Below, in pieces: positions 45,975-59,539 of a DNA stretch of 64,000 bases (the stretch's first letter is position 1; each line of letters opens with the position of its first letter). Position numbers and translations under genes: made by a program. The notes beneath the pieces are model-generated. The model was not told the DNA's origin. It made no database searches and saw nothing but the letters and a program-made list of their open reading frames with translations. The DNA comes from Corythucha ciliata (Eukaryota > Arthropoda > Insecta > Hemiptera > Tingidae): positions 28,768,001-28,832,000 of the forward strand of contig CM075943.1 of the NCBI GenBank assembly GCA_038030265.1. The letters are read 5' to 3'.

Positions 45975-47277
45975 ATTATGGCCGTTTTCTTGTTAGCACG
46001 ATAACTCTCGAAGAAATTAGTTTAGCGGAACGCGCTTTGGCACAAAAATCAGTAGTCATAAGACACCGGTCGGTATTGCATTTGGGCCAAATCGGTCAAG
46101 GTGGAGGGGGGGAAAATCGGGCTTGAAGTCGTCAAAAAATCACTAAAAATCACCAGTTGATTCTAGAAGCATCATATTCGGTACGTATACTCCATGTTAG
46201 ACTAGACTTTGATTCCCATTTTAATTTTTTGAAAAAGTCAAGGGGGAGGGGGTGGTGCCCCCGGGGTGGAAGTAAGTGTGTGGTCTTGTTAGCACGATAA
46301 CTCTCGTAGAAATTAATTTAGCAGAACGCGCTTTATCTAAAAAATCAGTAGTCATAAGATCCCGGTCGGTATTGCATTTGGGCCAAATCGGTCAAGGTGG
46401 AGGGGGTGAAAATAGGGGTTGAAATGGTCAAAAAATCACTAAAAATCACCAGTTGATACTAGAAGCATCATATTCGGTACGTATACTCCATGTTAGACTA
46501 GCCTTTGATTCCCATTTCAATTTTTTGAAAAAGTCGAGGGGGAGGGGGTGGTGCCCCCGGGGTGGAAGTAAGTGTGTGGTCTTGTTAGCACGATAACTCT
46601 CGTAGAAATTAATTTAGCGGAACACGCTTTATCTAAAAAAATCAGTAGTCATAAGACACCGGTCGGTATTGCATTTGGGCCAAATCAGTCAAGGAGGTGG
46701 GGGGGAAAATACGGCTTGAAATGATCAAAAAATCACTACAAGTCACCAGTTGATTCTAGAAGCATCATATTCAGTACGTATACTCCATGTTAAAGTAGCC
46801 TTTGATTCCAATTTTAATTTTTTGAAAAAGTCGAGGGGGAGGGGGCGATGTCCCCGGGGTGGAAGTAAGTGTGAGGCCTTGTTAGCACGATAACTCTCGT
46901 AGAAATTAATCCAAAGCGGAACGCGCTTTGGCACAAAAATCAGTAATCATAAGGCCCCGGTCGGTATTGCATTTGGGCCAAATCGGTCAAGGTGGAGGGG
47001 GGAAAATAGGGGTTGAAATGGTAAAAAAATCACAACAAATCACCAGTTGATTCCAGAAGCATTATATTCGGTATGATGGTTCCATTTTGGAATAACCTTT
47101 GATTCCCATTAAGTTCAGCTTAAACAAACCCGGCAGCAAACAGTACGAGGGAGGGTCAAACATAAACGAAACAAATCATGGTCTCAACATTACTACTTCT
47201 GGGACGGCTTAGGGTATCCGTATACAAAATGAAATGCACTCTTTCCGACCGCCAGCTGCCGGAGCGAAATTTTTTGG
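45975..47277 (+). mobile_element. Repeat element carrying four 296-297-bp tandem units (copy 2)
   Basis: Units start GTTAGCACGA at 45992, 46288, 46584 and 46881. The left flank (TTATGGCCGTTTTCTTG) and right end (GGGACGGCTTAGGGTATCCG, CCGCCAGCTGCCGGAGCG) match the copy at 990-1985. An AT-microsatellite (about 45935-45975) adjoins the left end. The inner segment between array and right end differs between the two copies. No protein domain. Confidence 0.75.
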
Positions 47278-47279
47278 GA

Positions 47280-49960
47280 TATCGTGTGGAGGCGCAACAA
47301 GAATTTCTTCCTTGTTTTCCTCTTCGGGTCATCTTTTCAAAAATCGATCAGTTCAGCGATGATGAGTGTCAGTGGAATACTTATGAACGAACGTTGCCTC
47401 CCCTAAACAGCCCCTTGCAAGGGCCATCACGTCTACAAATGAGATATTAGGCTTCACAAATAGGAGCAAATTAAGAAATACGTATAGAACCCTTCCTCCT
47501 CCCCTTTCTATCATTTCGTCCCACCCATCACCCCCTAGCCTAAAAACCTTGTTTTCAAGAGAACGCGCTCCTCGTGTTGCACAGGTTGCCAATCAAAACG
47601 GAAAACACTTTGAAGATAAATTGGCTTGAGTGAGTATAGAGTCGCCGGGGCTTTCCTGGGCGGTGAAGTTAACTTCATGAGACGCGCGTGGGTTGCTGGG
47701 TGGGTGGGGGGAGACAATATAATAAACTTCGTTCCCATATTGAACAAATAAACTTTATTCCTTTGTGTTTCAAAACACGATTGATGTTAAGTGGGTGAAA
47801 GTAGATGAGGGACGGATGGAGGGGGCTACCGCGCCGAACAAATCAAGACACACCCTTCCTTGTTTGGGTTTTTATTGAGTTTATTACTCGCTTTATTGAT
47901 TTTCAAACGCTACTGTTGAATACCTCGAATACGTTGTCAACATGGAGAGAGGGGTCAGAGGATTCGGCAGCGCATTTTCAAATGTTTGTCCCTTGTGTCA
48001 GGTTGATGGTGGGGAGGGAGACTCGAGCGTTTGGCCTATTTACCAATATACCCACACACACAGACACACCTGGTCGACGTTTCTCTGAAAATCTTTGAAT
48101 GAGGCGGAGGAAGCGTGAAAATGGGAGCTGAAAATTAGTTCACGCGAACGATCAAAAGGAAATAACTTTAACTTGAGTGAAACCTCCCCCGCCACCCCTG
48201 TCAGACCCACTCATTTCCACACCGACACCGCCTGTTTCGCCTGGTTTTCACTCCCCCCACCCCCGCATTTCGATCAAGATGCTGCAGAGTTGTCCGTGGT
48301 TGTGTCGCGTGCAGTCGCAGTGACTCCTAGTATAAAAACCTGTTCAATTTTGCAAATCTGGAAAGAAAAATGAGGTGGTGAGTGACTCAATCTACAGCAA
48401 TGTTCCTAACGCCACGCATCCCAAGCTGAAGTATCGAAAAATATGTTCTTTGCTGCGCTTCCCCCAGGCTTTCAAATTGCAAACAAAAGCAGCGTTGCGT
48501 TAAAAAAAAAAAAAAAAAAAGTTTTGAAATAATCTTCGCCTCCTCCCACCCTTTACATGAACATCCTTATTTCCTCTTTCTTCACCCATTCACATCCTTT
48601 ATTATCGAGCAGATTATTACAGACGAGAAAGCTAGCCGTGTAACTTTCAACGTTATGGTGAACCAGAATACCCCATTCCACCCCTCTTCATCACCCTCCT
48701 CACCCTTCCTTTTAGCTTCTATTCAATGAAACGGAGTTGATCCAATATTTCCCCAGGGGCCACATCCCTTCATTCAAAAAAAAAAATTCTCTTTTGGACT
48801 ATGAACAGGCTGTTGAGAGGGCCGTTCTTTTTTCCATTCGTCGGCTCTTCGGATTATTATTTGGAGTGATATTAGAAGGAAGCCACCACCCCTCACCAAT
48901 CAAAGGCGAGACCCCGAAAACAGTGTGGTGCTGGGTTGAGAAACAAATATTTAAACAATTTTAAAATACCACAAAAACAAAATTGTGTTTTTTTTTTCTC
49001 TCTCTCTCCCAACAATCGTCAAGTCAATCAAGATATCATAAAAAGAAGCCTTTTTTCCCCTTTTTCCATTCAAGTCTTGCCCTTCCCCTCTTTCCGCTTT
49101 TTCTATGTCAGGTATAAAGAAGTAAAGGACTGTATAAATTGTTGTTGTTAAAGATTGAGCTTGCTGAAAAGGAGGAGGATCATGTTAATGCCTTTGGGTA
49201 TAAAGCTCTCGAAAATCCCCAGTCGTTCTTCCTTGAAGAAGGAAAAAAGGAGTTTTCTTCGACATGACCGTGATATTTCTCTCTATTTTTTGTAGTTTTC
49301 ATTATCTTTCATTTTTATGGCATTCATTTAGGACGCATACGATATTTTCTTTTTACCCAAGTCACCCCACAAAAGTAAGAGTTAAGCGTTTACAGGACGA
49401 ATTCGCTCGAGTCATTCGTTGTGTCTGCTATGGATATACCGTATGGGGGGGGGGGAGTGTTGGACAAGAGGGCGAATCTTTCTCCCTTTTATGACGACAG
49501 TTCAGGAGTAAAGGGAGCACCTCCCCTCCCCCCGCACTCTTTCTTTCTTTGACTATAAGCACGTGGTTATTTCCATGGTACACAAAGGGGTCGGAGGGGT
49601 AAAAACCTTTGAGGGATCTGGCTTCATCAACTATTCAATAGCTTTGCGGGTTTTAATTGAGAAGAAGCCCCGTATCATTTTACTATTTACCTCCCCTAAC
49701 CCCCTTCAACCCCTTTCATCACCCACAATCCAACTCTTGTGAAGGTTACAGTTGGTTGGGGGGGCGGGGGTGTCGTGTCATTCGCTACATAGAACGCTAC
49801 CCGCGTCAGCCAGCCTTTACACGACCAAAATGACTGAACGGTTGGTAAGGGGGTTGGAGATTGTGTTCTCGTGAGTTTGCGATGAGGAGGAGGGCGGAAT
49901 ATAATCATCTCCGTTGACCATAGGACAAGATCAAAACAAGTAATATTAAGGCAATTGGCT
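47280..49960. other. Block without supported gene
   Basis: Frames up to 97 codons on both strands, none with a domain. A18 near 48501, G9-G10 near 49445, many CCTCCC/GGGAGG tracts. Confidence 0.4.
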
Positions 49961-50079
49961 ATACGAAATGGTTATTTCAAGGAGATTCCTTATTAAAGGA
50001 TGTGTGGGGGGGGGGCGCATTTATAAAGTTCAATACAGAATAATTCTAGTGCATTGCTTCCAGAATGCCCTTTCAAGGC

Positions 50080-51600
50080 CCAAATTTTGCGGGTACCCAC
50101 AATTGATTTTGCGCACTCGCACAACCCGAAATTTAAGGGGGTTCGCTCACTCAAAAAGACAATTTCCCAGGAGGATTGAACCCCTAAAAAGCCAATTTCA
50201 GGGGTTGATTCATTCAAATCATTGCTCTAGTAGACTCATTTCACAGGTTTAGGTCCATCAAAAAAGCAATTTGCAACAGTGACTCTTTCAAAACCCCGAT
50301 TTCGTGGATTGGGCGTCAACTTCACCGATTTCACACATTTTTAAACTAAAAATTGCCAGGGAGTTGGCTCATTGTGAAGATCAATTTCACATTTCAGGCT
50401 ACTTCCAAAATGTAATTTCACGGAGTTGACTCGTTAAACAGCAATTTCGCGGAACCCCGCCAACTGGCTCACTCAAAAAGCAAATTTGGCCTCTTCCTAA
50501 GTGAAATTTCGCGGAGTTGGCTCCTTCAGCAGCAATTTTGCTGGCTGGCTCCCTGTAAAAATAAATTTTCGTGAGGCTAACTCACCTAATTAGGCAATTT
50601 CGCGGGTTTCATTGCATCAAAAAGAAAATTCCGAGCGACACATTCCAAATTCCGAGCTGACAAATTTGAAAGACAATCTCGTGGCACTGACTCACCCTAA
50701 AAAGCAATTGAACCATTGTTGTTGAACCATTAAAAACATAATTTATCGGATTTAACTCATTCAACTCCCAAATTTCGTGGATTGCGCTCCTTTAAAAACT
50801 AAATTTTGTACTGCTGACCCATTCAAAAATTAATGACGTAGGGATGGCTCATTCTAATAACCAATTTCGACGATTTAACACGCTCAAATCACGAATTTCA
50901 CGGGTTTGGCACCCTGTGGAAACAATTTTGTAGGATTGGCTCTCCCAAAAAAAAGTTCGCCAATTTCGCAAGGTCGGCGTTCGTGGTGTTGGCCCATTTA
51001 GCCAGGTTAGCTCATTCGCCAGTTTGAAATCTCAAATTTCATTTTTCTCGCAATTTCTGAAATAAACTTTGCGGATTTTGCACCTTCAAAAACAAAATTT
51101 TTCAGAGTTGGCCCGGTCAAACACAATTTTGCGGATCTGGCTACGTGAAAAAACAAAATTTCGCTGGGCTTCCCCCCCCCCTACCTACCTATTCGAAAAG
51201 CGATTCCACGGGTGGGGTTGAATCAAAAACAGAATTTTGCGCTGTTTATCTATTCTAATACTTCGATTTCGTGGAGGGTTGGCTCATTCAAATGAGCAAT
51301 ACCATGGATTTAGCACTTTTAAACTGCAAATTTCGCTCATCCGGCACTTGAGGAAATCAATTTCACGAGCTTAGATCTTTCAAAAACGAAATTTCAAACA
51401 AAGATTCAACACAAGTTGGACCATTCAAAACCCAAATTTCAGGCTTGGCACACCAAAAATACAAATTCCCGGTTCTGGCTCAGTGACTCTTTTTTTATCT
51501 ACCTAGTACGAAATTTCGCGAAATTTCCCGGACTGAAAAATCAATATCACGTTGTTGGCTCGCCCAAAAAACGTTTTCGTGGATTTTGGGGTTGTCCCAC
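50080..51600 (+). repeat. Family C array, forward
   Basis: About 50 diverged units (AATTTCGCGGAGTTGGCTCC, CCAATTTCGACGATTTAACA and similar). It ends directly at the (AAT)n tail of the minus-strand LINE. Confidence 0.7.
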
Positions 51601-51619
51601 TCGGAAACCCAACCGAAAA

Positions 51620-52480
51620 CCGTAATAATAATAATAATAATAATAATAGTTGATTGCAAAACAACATTCGTCGTAATACAACGTCAGCTAATTCTTTTAA
51701 TACATATATGTTTGGTACCAAAACCGTCAATGATAAATATAACGAGTCATTTCACTATAGATCCGCCTTGAAGAAATCGCCCAGCGAATATGGCACAGGG
51801 GACGAAAATTTCCTGACTCCAGAGGGCAGGTTATTAAATAAACGAAGCCCCACTGCGTACGGGTTGGAGTCTTGCGATCTGCCTAGGCGGCAACTTTTAC
51901 AATCCGTTCCTTGTGACGCGTTGCATTTCCGTGCTGAAGGGGCAAAATCTGCTGTCCATCAGCCAAGTTCCTGGTCCAACAGACCATCCTAAGAATGAAC
52001 ACGGCGACAAGAGTCGGGATTCTGCACTATTGAAAGAGTGGCCTGCAAGAGTCTCTCGGCTTCGCCCCCACGAGAACTCGAACTGCCTTCTTCTGGAGCT
52101 TGAGGACCTTATATGAGAATGAGGAGAGCTACCCCACACCTCAACACCATACGACATTTTGGAGTGGAAGATGGCAAAGTAAATCACTCTGAGAACAGAT
52201 CCCGACAGCGACGTCGACAGCCGCCGAAGCACGAACACGGCCCGCGACGGCGGCGACTGACACAGGCAGGCCACATGAGCCTCCAACGACAACCTTGAGT
52301 CAAACGTTGTTCCCAGGAACTTGACACTATTCACCCTGCCGCAGGAAAGGTCCACCTGCAAGTCCTGGGTCTTTGTTTGATTTACTACGAGACGGTTACG
52401 ACTATACACTACGCTTATGAAGAATTCGACCAACCCGAGTGGGTGATGGTGGCGCTTAGTAGGTGGGGTGGGATTCATGA
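51620..52480 (-). pseudogene. LINE 3' end (RT C-terminal region) with (ATT)n tail
   Basis: On the minus strand a 193-codon frame carries RT C-terminal motifs: NRLVVNQTKTQDL, SVKFLGTTFDSRLSLEAHV, FVLRRLSTSLSG and IFHSKMSYGVEVWG. After this the true frame continues in another register (LQKKAVRVLVGAKPRDSC), so at least one frameshift is present, and a stop follows. The element's 3' end is the (ATT)n tract at 51648-51623, a tail type seen in LINE clades that lack poly(A). Everything 5' of the RT active site is missing. It differs from the LINE at 24168 in sequence and tail. Confidence 0.82.
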
Positions 52481-52499
52481 AGGATGTGATAGCAGACCC

Positions 52500-55400
52500 G
52501 TTTCCGGAATCGAGAAAAAGGCACTTGAAGTCCTATAATTCTTCCTTTGTGATTGTGGAAGCTTTTATTTTTAATTAAAAATTTCCGCCTTTAAATCCTC
52601 AGTTTCATTTTTAGAAGAAAAAAAATTACACAGAGCAAGTGATGGGAGGATGAAAAGGCATGATGTTAGGGGGTGTGGGGGGCTTTCGAAAAGTTTCCCT
52701 CCTGATTGTGTCAATACAAGCGAAATTGACGGGGAAAGCCATTAAGTTAAACAGGAGAAGATTCGCTCTTCTCTCTCTTGTTGAAAGGTGATCAGAAAAT
52801 GGTAGGGGAGAGTGAAGTTTAAGCGTTAGTACAGAAGACAATAGCAAAATCTGTTGGGAGTCAGCCGGGTGGTAATAGCAGAGTTCAAATGACGGGGGGA
52901 GTGGGGGTTCTAGGTGGTGCTCTTTCTGTACGTAACGCTGTTATTTGGTCTCTTCTCTTTCGAAACCTTCCCCACACCCATTTTTTCGTCACGGTCAATC
53001 TCCGGCTATCTCATTCATTGCACTTTCCAACAATCGCATTTTGCTTTCAACTCACACATAACCCTCCCCCTCACACCGACCTCTGAGGTCTGAAAAATCA
53101 TCATTTTGATTGGATGTCTACCTTTTCGAGCCTCTTGATTGCAGAACGCGGAAATTCAGCTCTTTTTGTCATTCGTTCACACTATGTAGACCTTGCATCC
53201 CCTTTTACGAACGGGGGGATTTAGATTGTTTTAGAACGCGACTCTATAAGAAACAGCGAAAGGAGGGAAAAGTCCTTCCGTTAATCCCCGAGAACGGGTG
53301 ATAAAGTGAAATAGGGCCGGTTTAATGAAGTGCTCAAGAGATGCACAAGCCAGATACCCCTCAGGGAGGACCCTTTAGAACTGAACTCACCTCCCTCCCA
53401 CCCACTGTACGACCAACACTATCTCTTTTTTATTCTCTTCTAACTCTCCCCGTCCTCCCGCCATCCATATATCTCTTTTTGCTCTTTTCTAATCCACTTA
53501 ACTTTTTATTTCCCGGCGGCTATCCGATTTAATGATTTTATTTTGAACTCTTTATTAACGTTGCCCAAATGATATTTCCGGTCGATTTGAAGGTGGAACC
53601 CGGATACTTTCAGGACAAAAATCTCATTTTTTTTTTATACACGAGAAAGAGAGAAAAAAAAGAGAGTGGTAATCAACCGAGCGAAGCACTGGCAATGCTA
53701 TATGGAAGGTCCCGACCCTCCAACTCACCCTCTTCATCTAAAGGTATATGAAAGTATGAAGGGAAGAGGGTAGCGATATTGAAGATATTTATTAGAGTCG
53801 TCCCCCTTGTTATTGGGGATTCGCGACGGATTGTTACCCAAGAGTTATGACTCTCTCCTCCTCAGCATCATTCCTCTACTTCTTTTCAACCCTCTGATGC
53901 ATCTTTCATAAAGCCATTACACCTCTCCTTTTGAGTGGGGTGGGCCCCCCCCCCGGCCCTTTCACAACTTCTTAAAAGCGTTAATTAGACTTCATCGGGA
54001 GCGGTATTTCCCAAGGATAGCCTCGGAGGCTTCTCACGTGAGATTTCGATTTTTCGGAGAACAAAATTACTCTGTGTCTAGGACAAAGATTCCCGTCGAA
54101 AAGAATAACGAAAAACGTTTATAAACCGAAAAGATTGGTCGGGGATGGAGGGGATATCCAACCGAGTTCCAAGAATAGAGAGGATTAGGGGTGTTGAAAG
54201 GAAAAAAAAGGACTAAAGAGGCCTTGAAAGATGATCGTCTGGAGTTCCCATGGTGACGCACAACCGTGGTTGCATTGTCCGCAGATAATCTCTTGTTGAA
54301 CACATACTTTGCCCCTCCCCGCAACCCTTCTTCCATAAATCAGGGAAGGGTGTTTGGGAGAGGGGGGTGTATTCACAAAGAACTTAACGTCGTGTGCACG
54401 ATGAAAACGTTTTGAGTGCTCAAGCGATATGTGAGTATGGGGCTTATAAACGCTGTATTATAGGTGTGTAAAGATCTCGAGAGTTTCATCAATCCCCCTC
54501 ACCACTTCCTCCCCCTTTCAGTTTCATCGTGGAGTGTGTGTTCCGTAGATGAATTTCCCTGATGGCATCGCAGATCGACGCCACACAAATTGGCGCCGAG
54601 ACATTATTATCGATAATACCCAAATCAGTATTGTTTAAATTAACAGTTGAAAAAAAAATTTCAGGTGAAAAACAAGAGAAAAACGAATTGTTAGGCGTCC
54701 AGTCCACTTTAATCGTAAATTTGATGCGTAGATCTCGTTTGCACTCGCCTCATTGATGAAAAGGGACTTTTTCAATGCTAAGCGGATTTCAACTAATTAT
54801 TTCCGAGTTATATACCATACCGTGAAGGGAGAGAGAAGAGTTTGCTCCATCTTCGTCCCCTCACCATCATCGCTTCACTTGTTAGAGGCATTACCGACGT
54901 CTGACTCGAGACCGATAATACTATATCCTTTCCCAGTGCTTTTTAAATTGGCTTAAAACTCAGTTGAGAGACTCCACACCGCCCTCCGACTAATACACCA
55001 GCCAGTGGTTGAAGGGGGAGGCCCTCTCTATGCGCTAATACGGCTGAAGAAGGATGGTAGAGGGATGATAATGAAGACCGGAGGCTGTAAAGGATATTAG
55101 GCTGTTGTCAGATATGACGTTCCCTAACTCTCTATATAGAATCCAACAATCCCGACTATTATCGCCTTTTTGCTCTCCCCCCATAAACCAAAAACTACGA
55201 GTTGGATGCTGGGGTGAGTGCGGATCATTCGAACTTCCCTGCCACCCTCATTAGACAACCCAGGAGCATGACTGACAGATCTCCCTGGCAAATAATAATG
55301 GGAAGAGCACAACGTCAGAAGACAAAACCACTGGGGGCCCATTAGAATTGGACAGGGAGGGGGGAGGGATTCGGTTTTCACGACGCTCACGAAACGCGAG

Positions 55401-57650
55401 CATCCCCGAAACTTTTTTTCCGAGCGTCAGCAGCTCTGAAGTCCGAGGAAGAGTGTCTGGAGTCAAGAAAATCGGTGCAAACCAACGATATCGCGAAACA
55501 CCCTCTTTTGCTGCCACGACCTGCTGGCTGCTGGAATCCGCGATTGGTCAATTTAGTAGTTCACATCCATTTTCATAAACCACGTTCGTATTAAATCGGA
55601 GCACTTCGGAAGATTGAATCTAAAACTCGCCCACTTAACCCTGGGCAATTTTTTGTGGGGGGGGGGGGGAACATGTATGGAAACTCGACGGAGAGCTGTT
55701 GGGGATCGTACAAGACCTCACTTGCCCACTCTGAAGTCCAGGAAATCGGCCGAAACCAAGGACATCGCGATACGCTCATTGTGCCCCCCCCCCCTATTGT
55801 GGCATTGTGACGCCCACTGGGGTGCGTTTTTGCCGGGGCTTTCCGGAAGACTGTGAACGGTTAATCACGTCAAGTTACTCGCACACATAAAAAAAATCAT
55901 GGTGCCACATCCCAAATAAAACTTGTGGTGAGAGCTGACTGACCCCACCGACCAAAAATCTAAAAATGGAAGTGGACTGAATAAACGGTTGTTTGGATTT
56001 TAGGGGGAAGCTAAAAATTGAGACGGATTTTCAATCGAATTCGAGAGTTTTTTCCCCGTGACTCAAGCGCCGAGTTGGCCGCTACCCGGGCGTCCGATCA
56101 CATGTTTGTGTTCAATCGGACACAGTCGTCCTTCTGGAGTTACTGGGACCTCACATGCTCCCGTCACACTTGGACTGGGGCATTGTAATGATGCGACCAT
56201 CCCTACACGTAGCTCCGTTTATTTTATTAACGAGTGCGCCTTCCAGCAATCAGGCCAAGAATGGGACCTCTACTGTCAGTTATTAGGACTCACCGTTGAC
56301 CACTACAATGTACAGTGGCGTGTTTGTGTCCATGATAGCTTTTGTTGTGCCACGAAGCAGGCACGGATAGCTTTTCTCAAGGGGAAAGGGGCACGCAATT
56401 TAGGAATTTAGTCGTGAAAAAGTTATCATAAACCATGAATTAGCTGCTTATCCAAATTTTCGCCAGGACTGTGCTTCGCGAAACAGCGAATTACATAGTG
56501 CTTTTTCTTTATTTTAACGGCGGACAGATTCTGTCACTTATTAATGCGAAGTCAGAAATCCGTCAGGAAACTACAGACACATATTTGGTCAGAAATGTGG
56601 TGATTTCACCTCCAAAATTAACTTATCGACCTGAAATCTAGACATTTCGTCTGACTATATCTTTTTTTTCGACCACAAGATTTGTATTTTACCCCAAGAA
56701 ATGAAATATTTGATTCCACTATCAACAATTTAAACGCTTGTTGGTACTACCTCGGGATATTTGAGCCGTAGTATCGTTGACGACCTGATTTGTCCTCGAG
56801 TCGATTTTTGTGATCTTTCGTCTTAAATACATATTTGGTGGAAAGTTAAGGCTCTGCAAAGGTCCGCTTCCTCAATTTTTCTCGCCCTCAGCTGTTTAAC
56901 GATTGAAGCAGACACCCGTGGCCGTCGTCTTGTCATCACGTGGAACAGCTTTTCACGTTGATTTTCGAGTTTGTCTCTTGAAGGAAACTCGTCGACAATG
57001 TGAGAACAGTGACAGTGTGGACATTTTGGCTTGGCGGACGGGTGGTGGTGGGGGGGAAAGTTACGTCTCCTCGTTTTCATCACCTAAATAGACTTTATGT
57101 AAATTGGGAGATCCTCGCAACAAGGCACGAGAAAGACATTGTTTTGTCTTGAGAATTAACTTCACTTTAGAAGATTGAACGAGGGAATAATTCGCATCGT
57201 CGATGAGTGGGTTTGTTAAGAGGGTGATGGTAGGGGAGGGGTATTAAGTTGTTCAAGAAAAATAAATGTAGCTTAAAAATGGAAATGAACTTTTTTTATG
57301 ATGAGAGGCCGAGAAATGCTCGGTTGCACACCAAGTAACTGAGGGGTCGCATTCTCCGTGGAAACGATGACGTGACGCCCCTGAGGAGACCAAGCGGTGT
57401 TAAAAGTGGTATAGTGAATGGATTCACGAGTCGTTGCTCAAGAGTCAAGCTTGCCCTTTTCGACGATGGCTCTTGGGTAGGAGGGTGGTGAGGGGGGTAT
57501 GACTTTAAGGGTGTGTGGGAGAGAGGTTTTTCAAGGACGAGGTGATCACTCATAGGCTTTTCGTGAGGGGAATGACAATTGCTTCCATCTTCTTTATCAC
57601 GCATTTCTTTTTAAAGGAAAAAAAAAAAAAAAAACGAGGAAAGACTCGGC
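52500..57650. other. Block without supported gene
   Basis: Long stretch of purine/pyrimidine-rich DNA with G11 (55662) and C10 (55787) runs. Frames such as 56058-56411 (+, 117 codons) and 54562-54756 (+) have no recognised domain or splice support. A diverged duplicate pair lies at 55430-55505 and 55725-55785. Confidence 0.4.
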
Positions 57651-57719
57651 TTCTCGAACATAATAATTCATCAACACCTCGTCGACCGTTGTAATTTGGT
57701 TTTTGGCGCAGCAAAACGT

Positions 57720-59125
57720 TGTTTTTTTTATGGGTGAAGCACGCGAAATTTCGTTTTTTTAGTTCGTCAGCTCCGTGAAACTGCGTTTGAACGAGCCAAC
57801 TCCGCGAAATTTTATTTTTTAATAAGTCAAGAGTGGAATTATTTTTCAGGGTGAAAAAAATTGGATTTGATTGACCCAACCCTGTAAAATTATTTTCTGG
57901 GGAGCAGTCAGACCTATAAAATTGTTCTATTGAGCTCATCCCGCAAAATTGGGTTTTAAATGAGTCAACACTGCGATATTTTGGTTTTGAAAATATCCAG
58001 ACCCGTGAAGTTGCTCTTTAAAATCAGCACCAAGTTGGGAATTTCTTCTTTGAAAACAAAAATAATGTTAAATCCCCTGAAACTGTCTGTTTTGGGGTGC
58101 CAAACCCGTGAAATTGGTCTCTGACGAGCCAGATCAAACTAGCCAAACCAACTAAAGTCCTTTTTTAAGGCGCAACAAAATTTCGGTTCGTAAGAGTGGA
58201 AATCCGCAAAATTTGGGCTTTAAAAGAGTCATATCCGCAAAATTTGGGATCCGTAAAGAGCAAAAATCAGGGTATTGAAAGAGACATTAAACCGTGCATT
58301 GCATGTTTCTGAAAAATCGAAAATCCGTGGTTTGAAGGAACCAATTTTTTGTATATGTGTATTTAGATTTGAATAATTTTTTGTGCGCTGAATTAATGAA
58401 TTGAGTCGAATTTCCGAAAGTAATGATTTGAAGGAACCAAATTCATGAATTTAGTTTTTGAATGTGCCAAATTAGTTTTTCAAACTAGAAAAACCTGTGA
58501 AACTGATTTTAAAAAGTGCGAAACCTTCGAAATTCGGTTTCATGACAAATAGAACTCGCGATATCTTGTCTTTGAAAGAGCTTAAGTTTTTGGAAGAACC
58601 CGAATGTAGCGAAGAAGACAAATCCGGGAAATTTGGATATGAAACGGGCAAAATTTAGCTTTTTCAAGAGCCAGAGAAGTTTAGTTTTTTGGAAGAGCCA
58701 ATTCGGCGGAGTTAGGTACCGAAAGGCCCAGAATAGTGACACTTGAAAGTGAGAAACACAGGGAAAACTTCTAGGTTCATTTTTGATGGAGACAAACCCG
58801 TGAAATTTGGTCTTTGAAGGAGCTTAATTCGAGAAATTTGGTATTTGTACGAGTAGCGAAATCACCGAAGGGTTTTTTGAATATGAACCCCTTCTCTTTC
58901 AGTTTCACAAATATGTTTTTCAAACCAAGAAAATTCGATAAATTAGTTTTGTATGTGAGCGAAATCCTGAAATAGGTTTTTCTAACGAAAAAATCATCGA
59001 TGTAGGCGGCTTTACTCAAATTCACTAAATGTGTTTTTCCGAGAGGCACATCCGTGTGCTTTTGAAAGAGCCTATCGCGCGGATTTTGTGGTTTGCAAAG
59101 AGTCAAACTCGCGAAATTTGGATTT
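57720..59125 (-). repeat. Family C array, inverted
   Basis: About 45 units such as CCAACTCCGCGAAATTTTAT and AACCCGTGAAATTTGGTCTT. It stops at the foldback element beginning 59129. Confidence 0.7.
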
Positions 59126-59128
59126 TAA

Positions 59129-59530
59129 GGGGGAGTTGTACATGTGTTTCCTCGACCCACCTCCAATCCTACCACGCCAACTCCGCGTTACGTAACTTAT
59201 CGCCGTATTTCTGCACCAATCCTGGATTTCAAGGTCTCATTCAAATCACCAGGAAATTCCGCACAACCGTACGATCTTGCTTTCCTAAATAAGTCGTCAG
59301 TCGTCAAAAGAGTGTGAATTTTCAAGGTGAAAGTTTATGGGAGTTTTACAGTTATTTTAGGGTTGAAATATGAAAAAAACAGATCGTACGGTTGTGCGGA
59401 ATTTCCTGGAGATTTAAATGAGACCTTGAAATCCAGGATTGGTGCAGAAATACGGCGATAATTTACATGACGCGGAGTAGGCGAAGTATGATTGGAGGGG
59501 GGGTGGAGGAAACACTTGTACAACTCCCCC
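59129..59530. mobile_element. 402-bp foldback element with 150-bp arms
   Basis: Arms 59129-59278 and 59381-59530 are inverted copies with high identity. They start GGGGGAGTTGTACATGTGTT and include TCCTGGATTTCAAGGTCTCA and CGCACAACCGTACGATCT. About 100 bp separate them. The element sits in an inverted family C array. No coding capacity. Confidence 0.85.
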
Positions 59531-59539
59531 TTCACGGCA

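Noticed and set aside
47178..47450. 90-codon frame after the 297-bp repeat element
   Set aside because: Its first third is the right end of the repeat element, shared with the copy near 1900; no domain.
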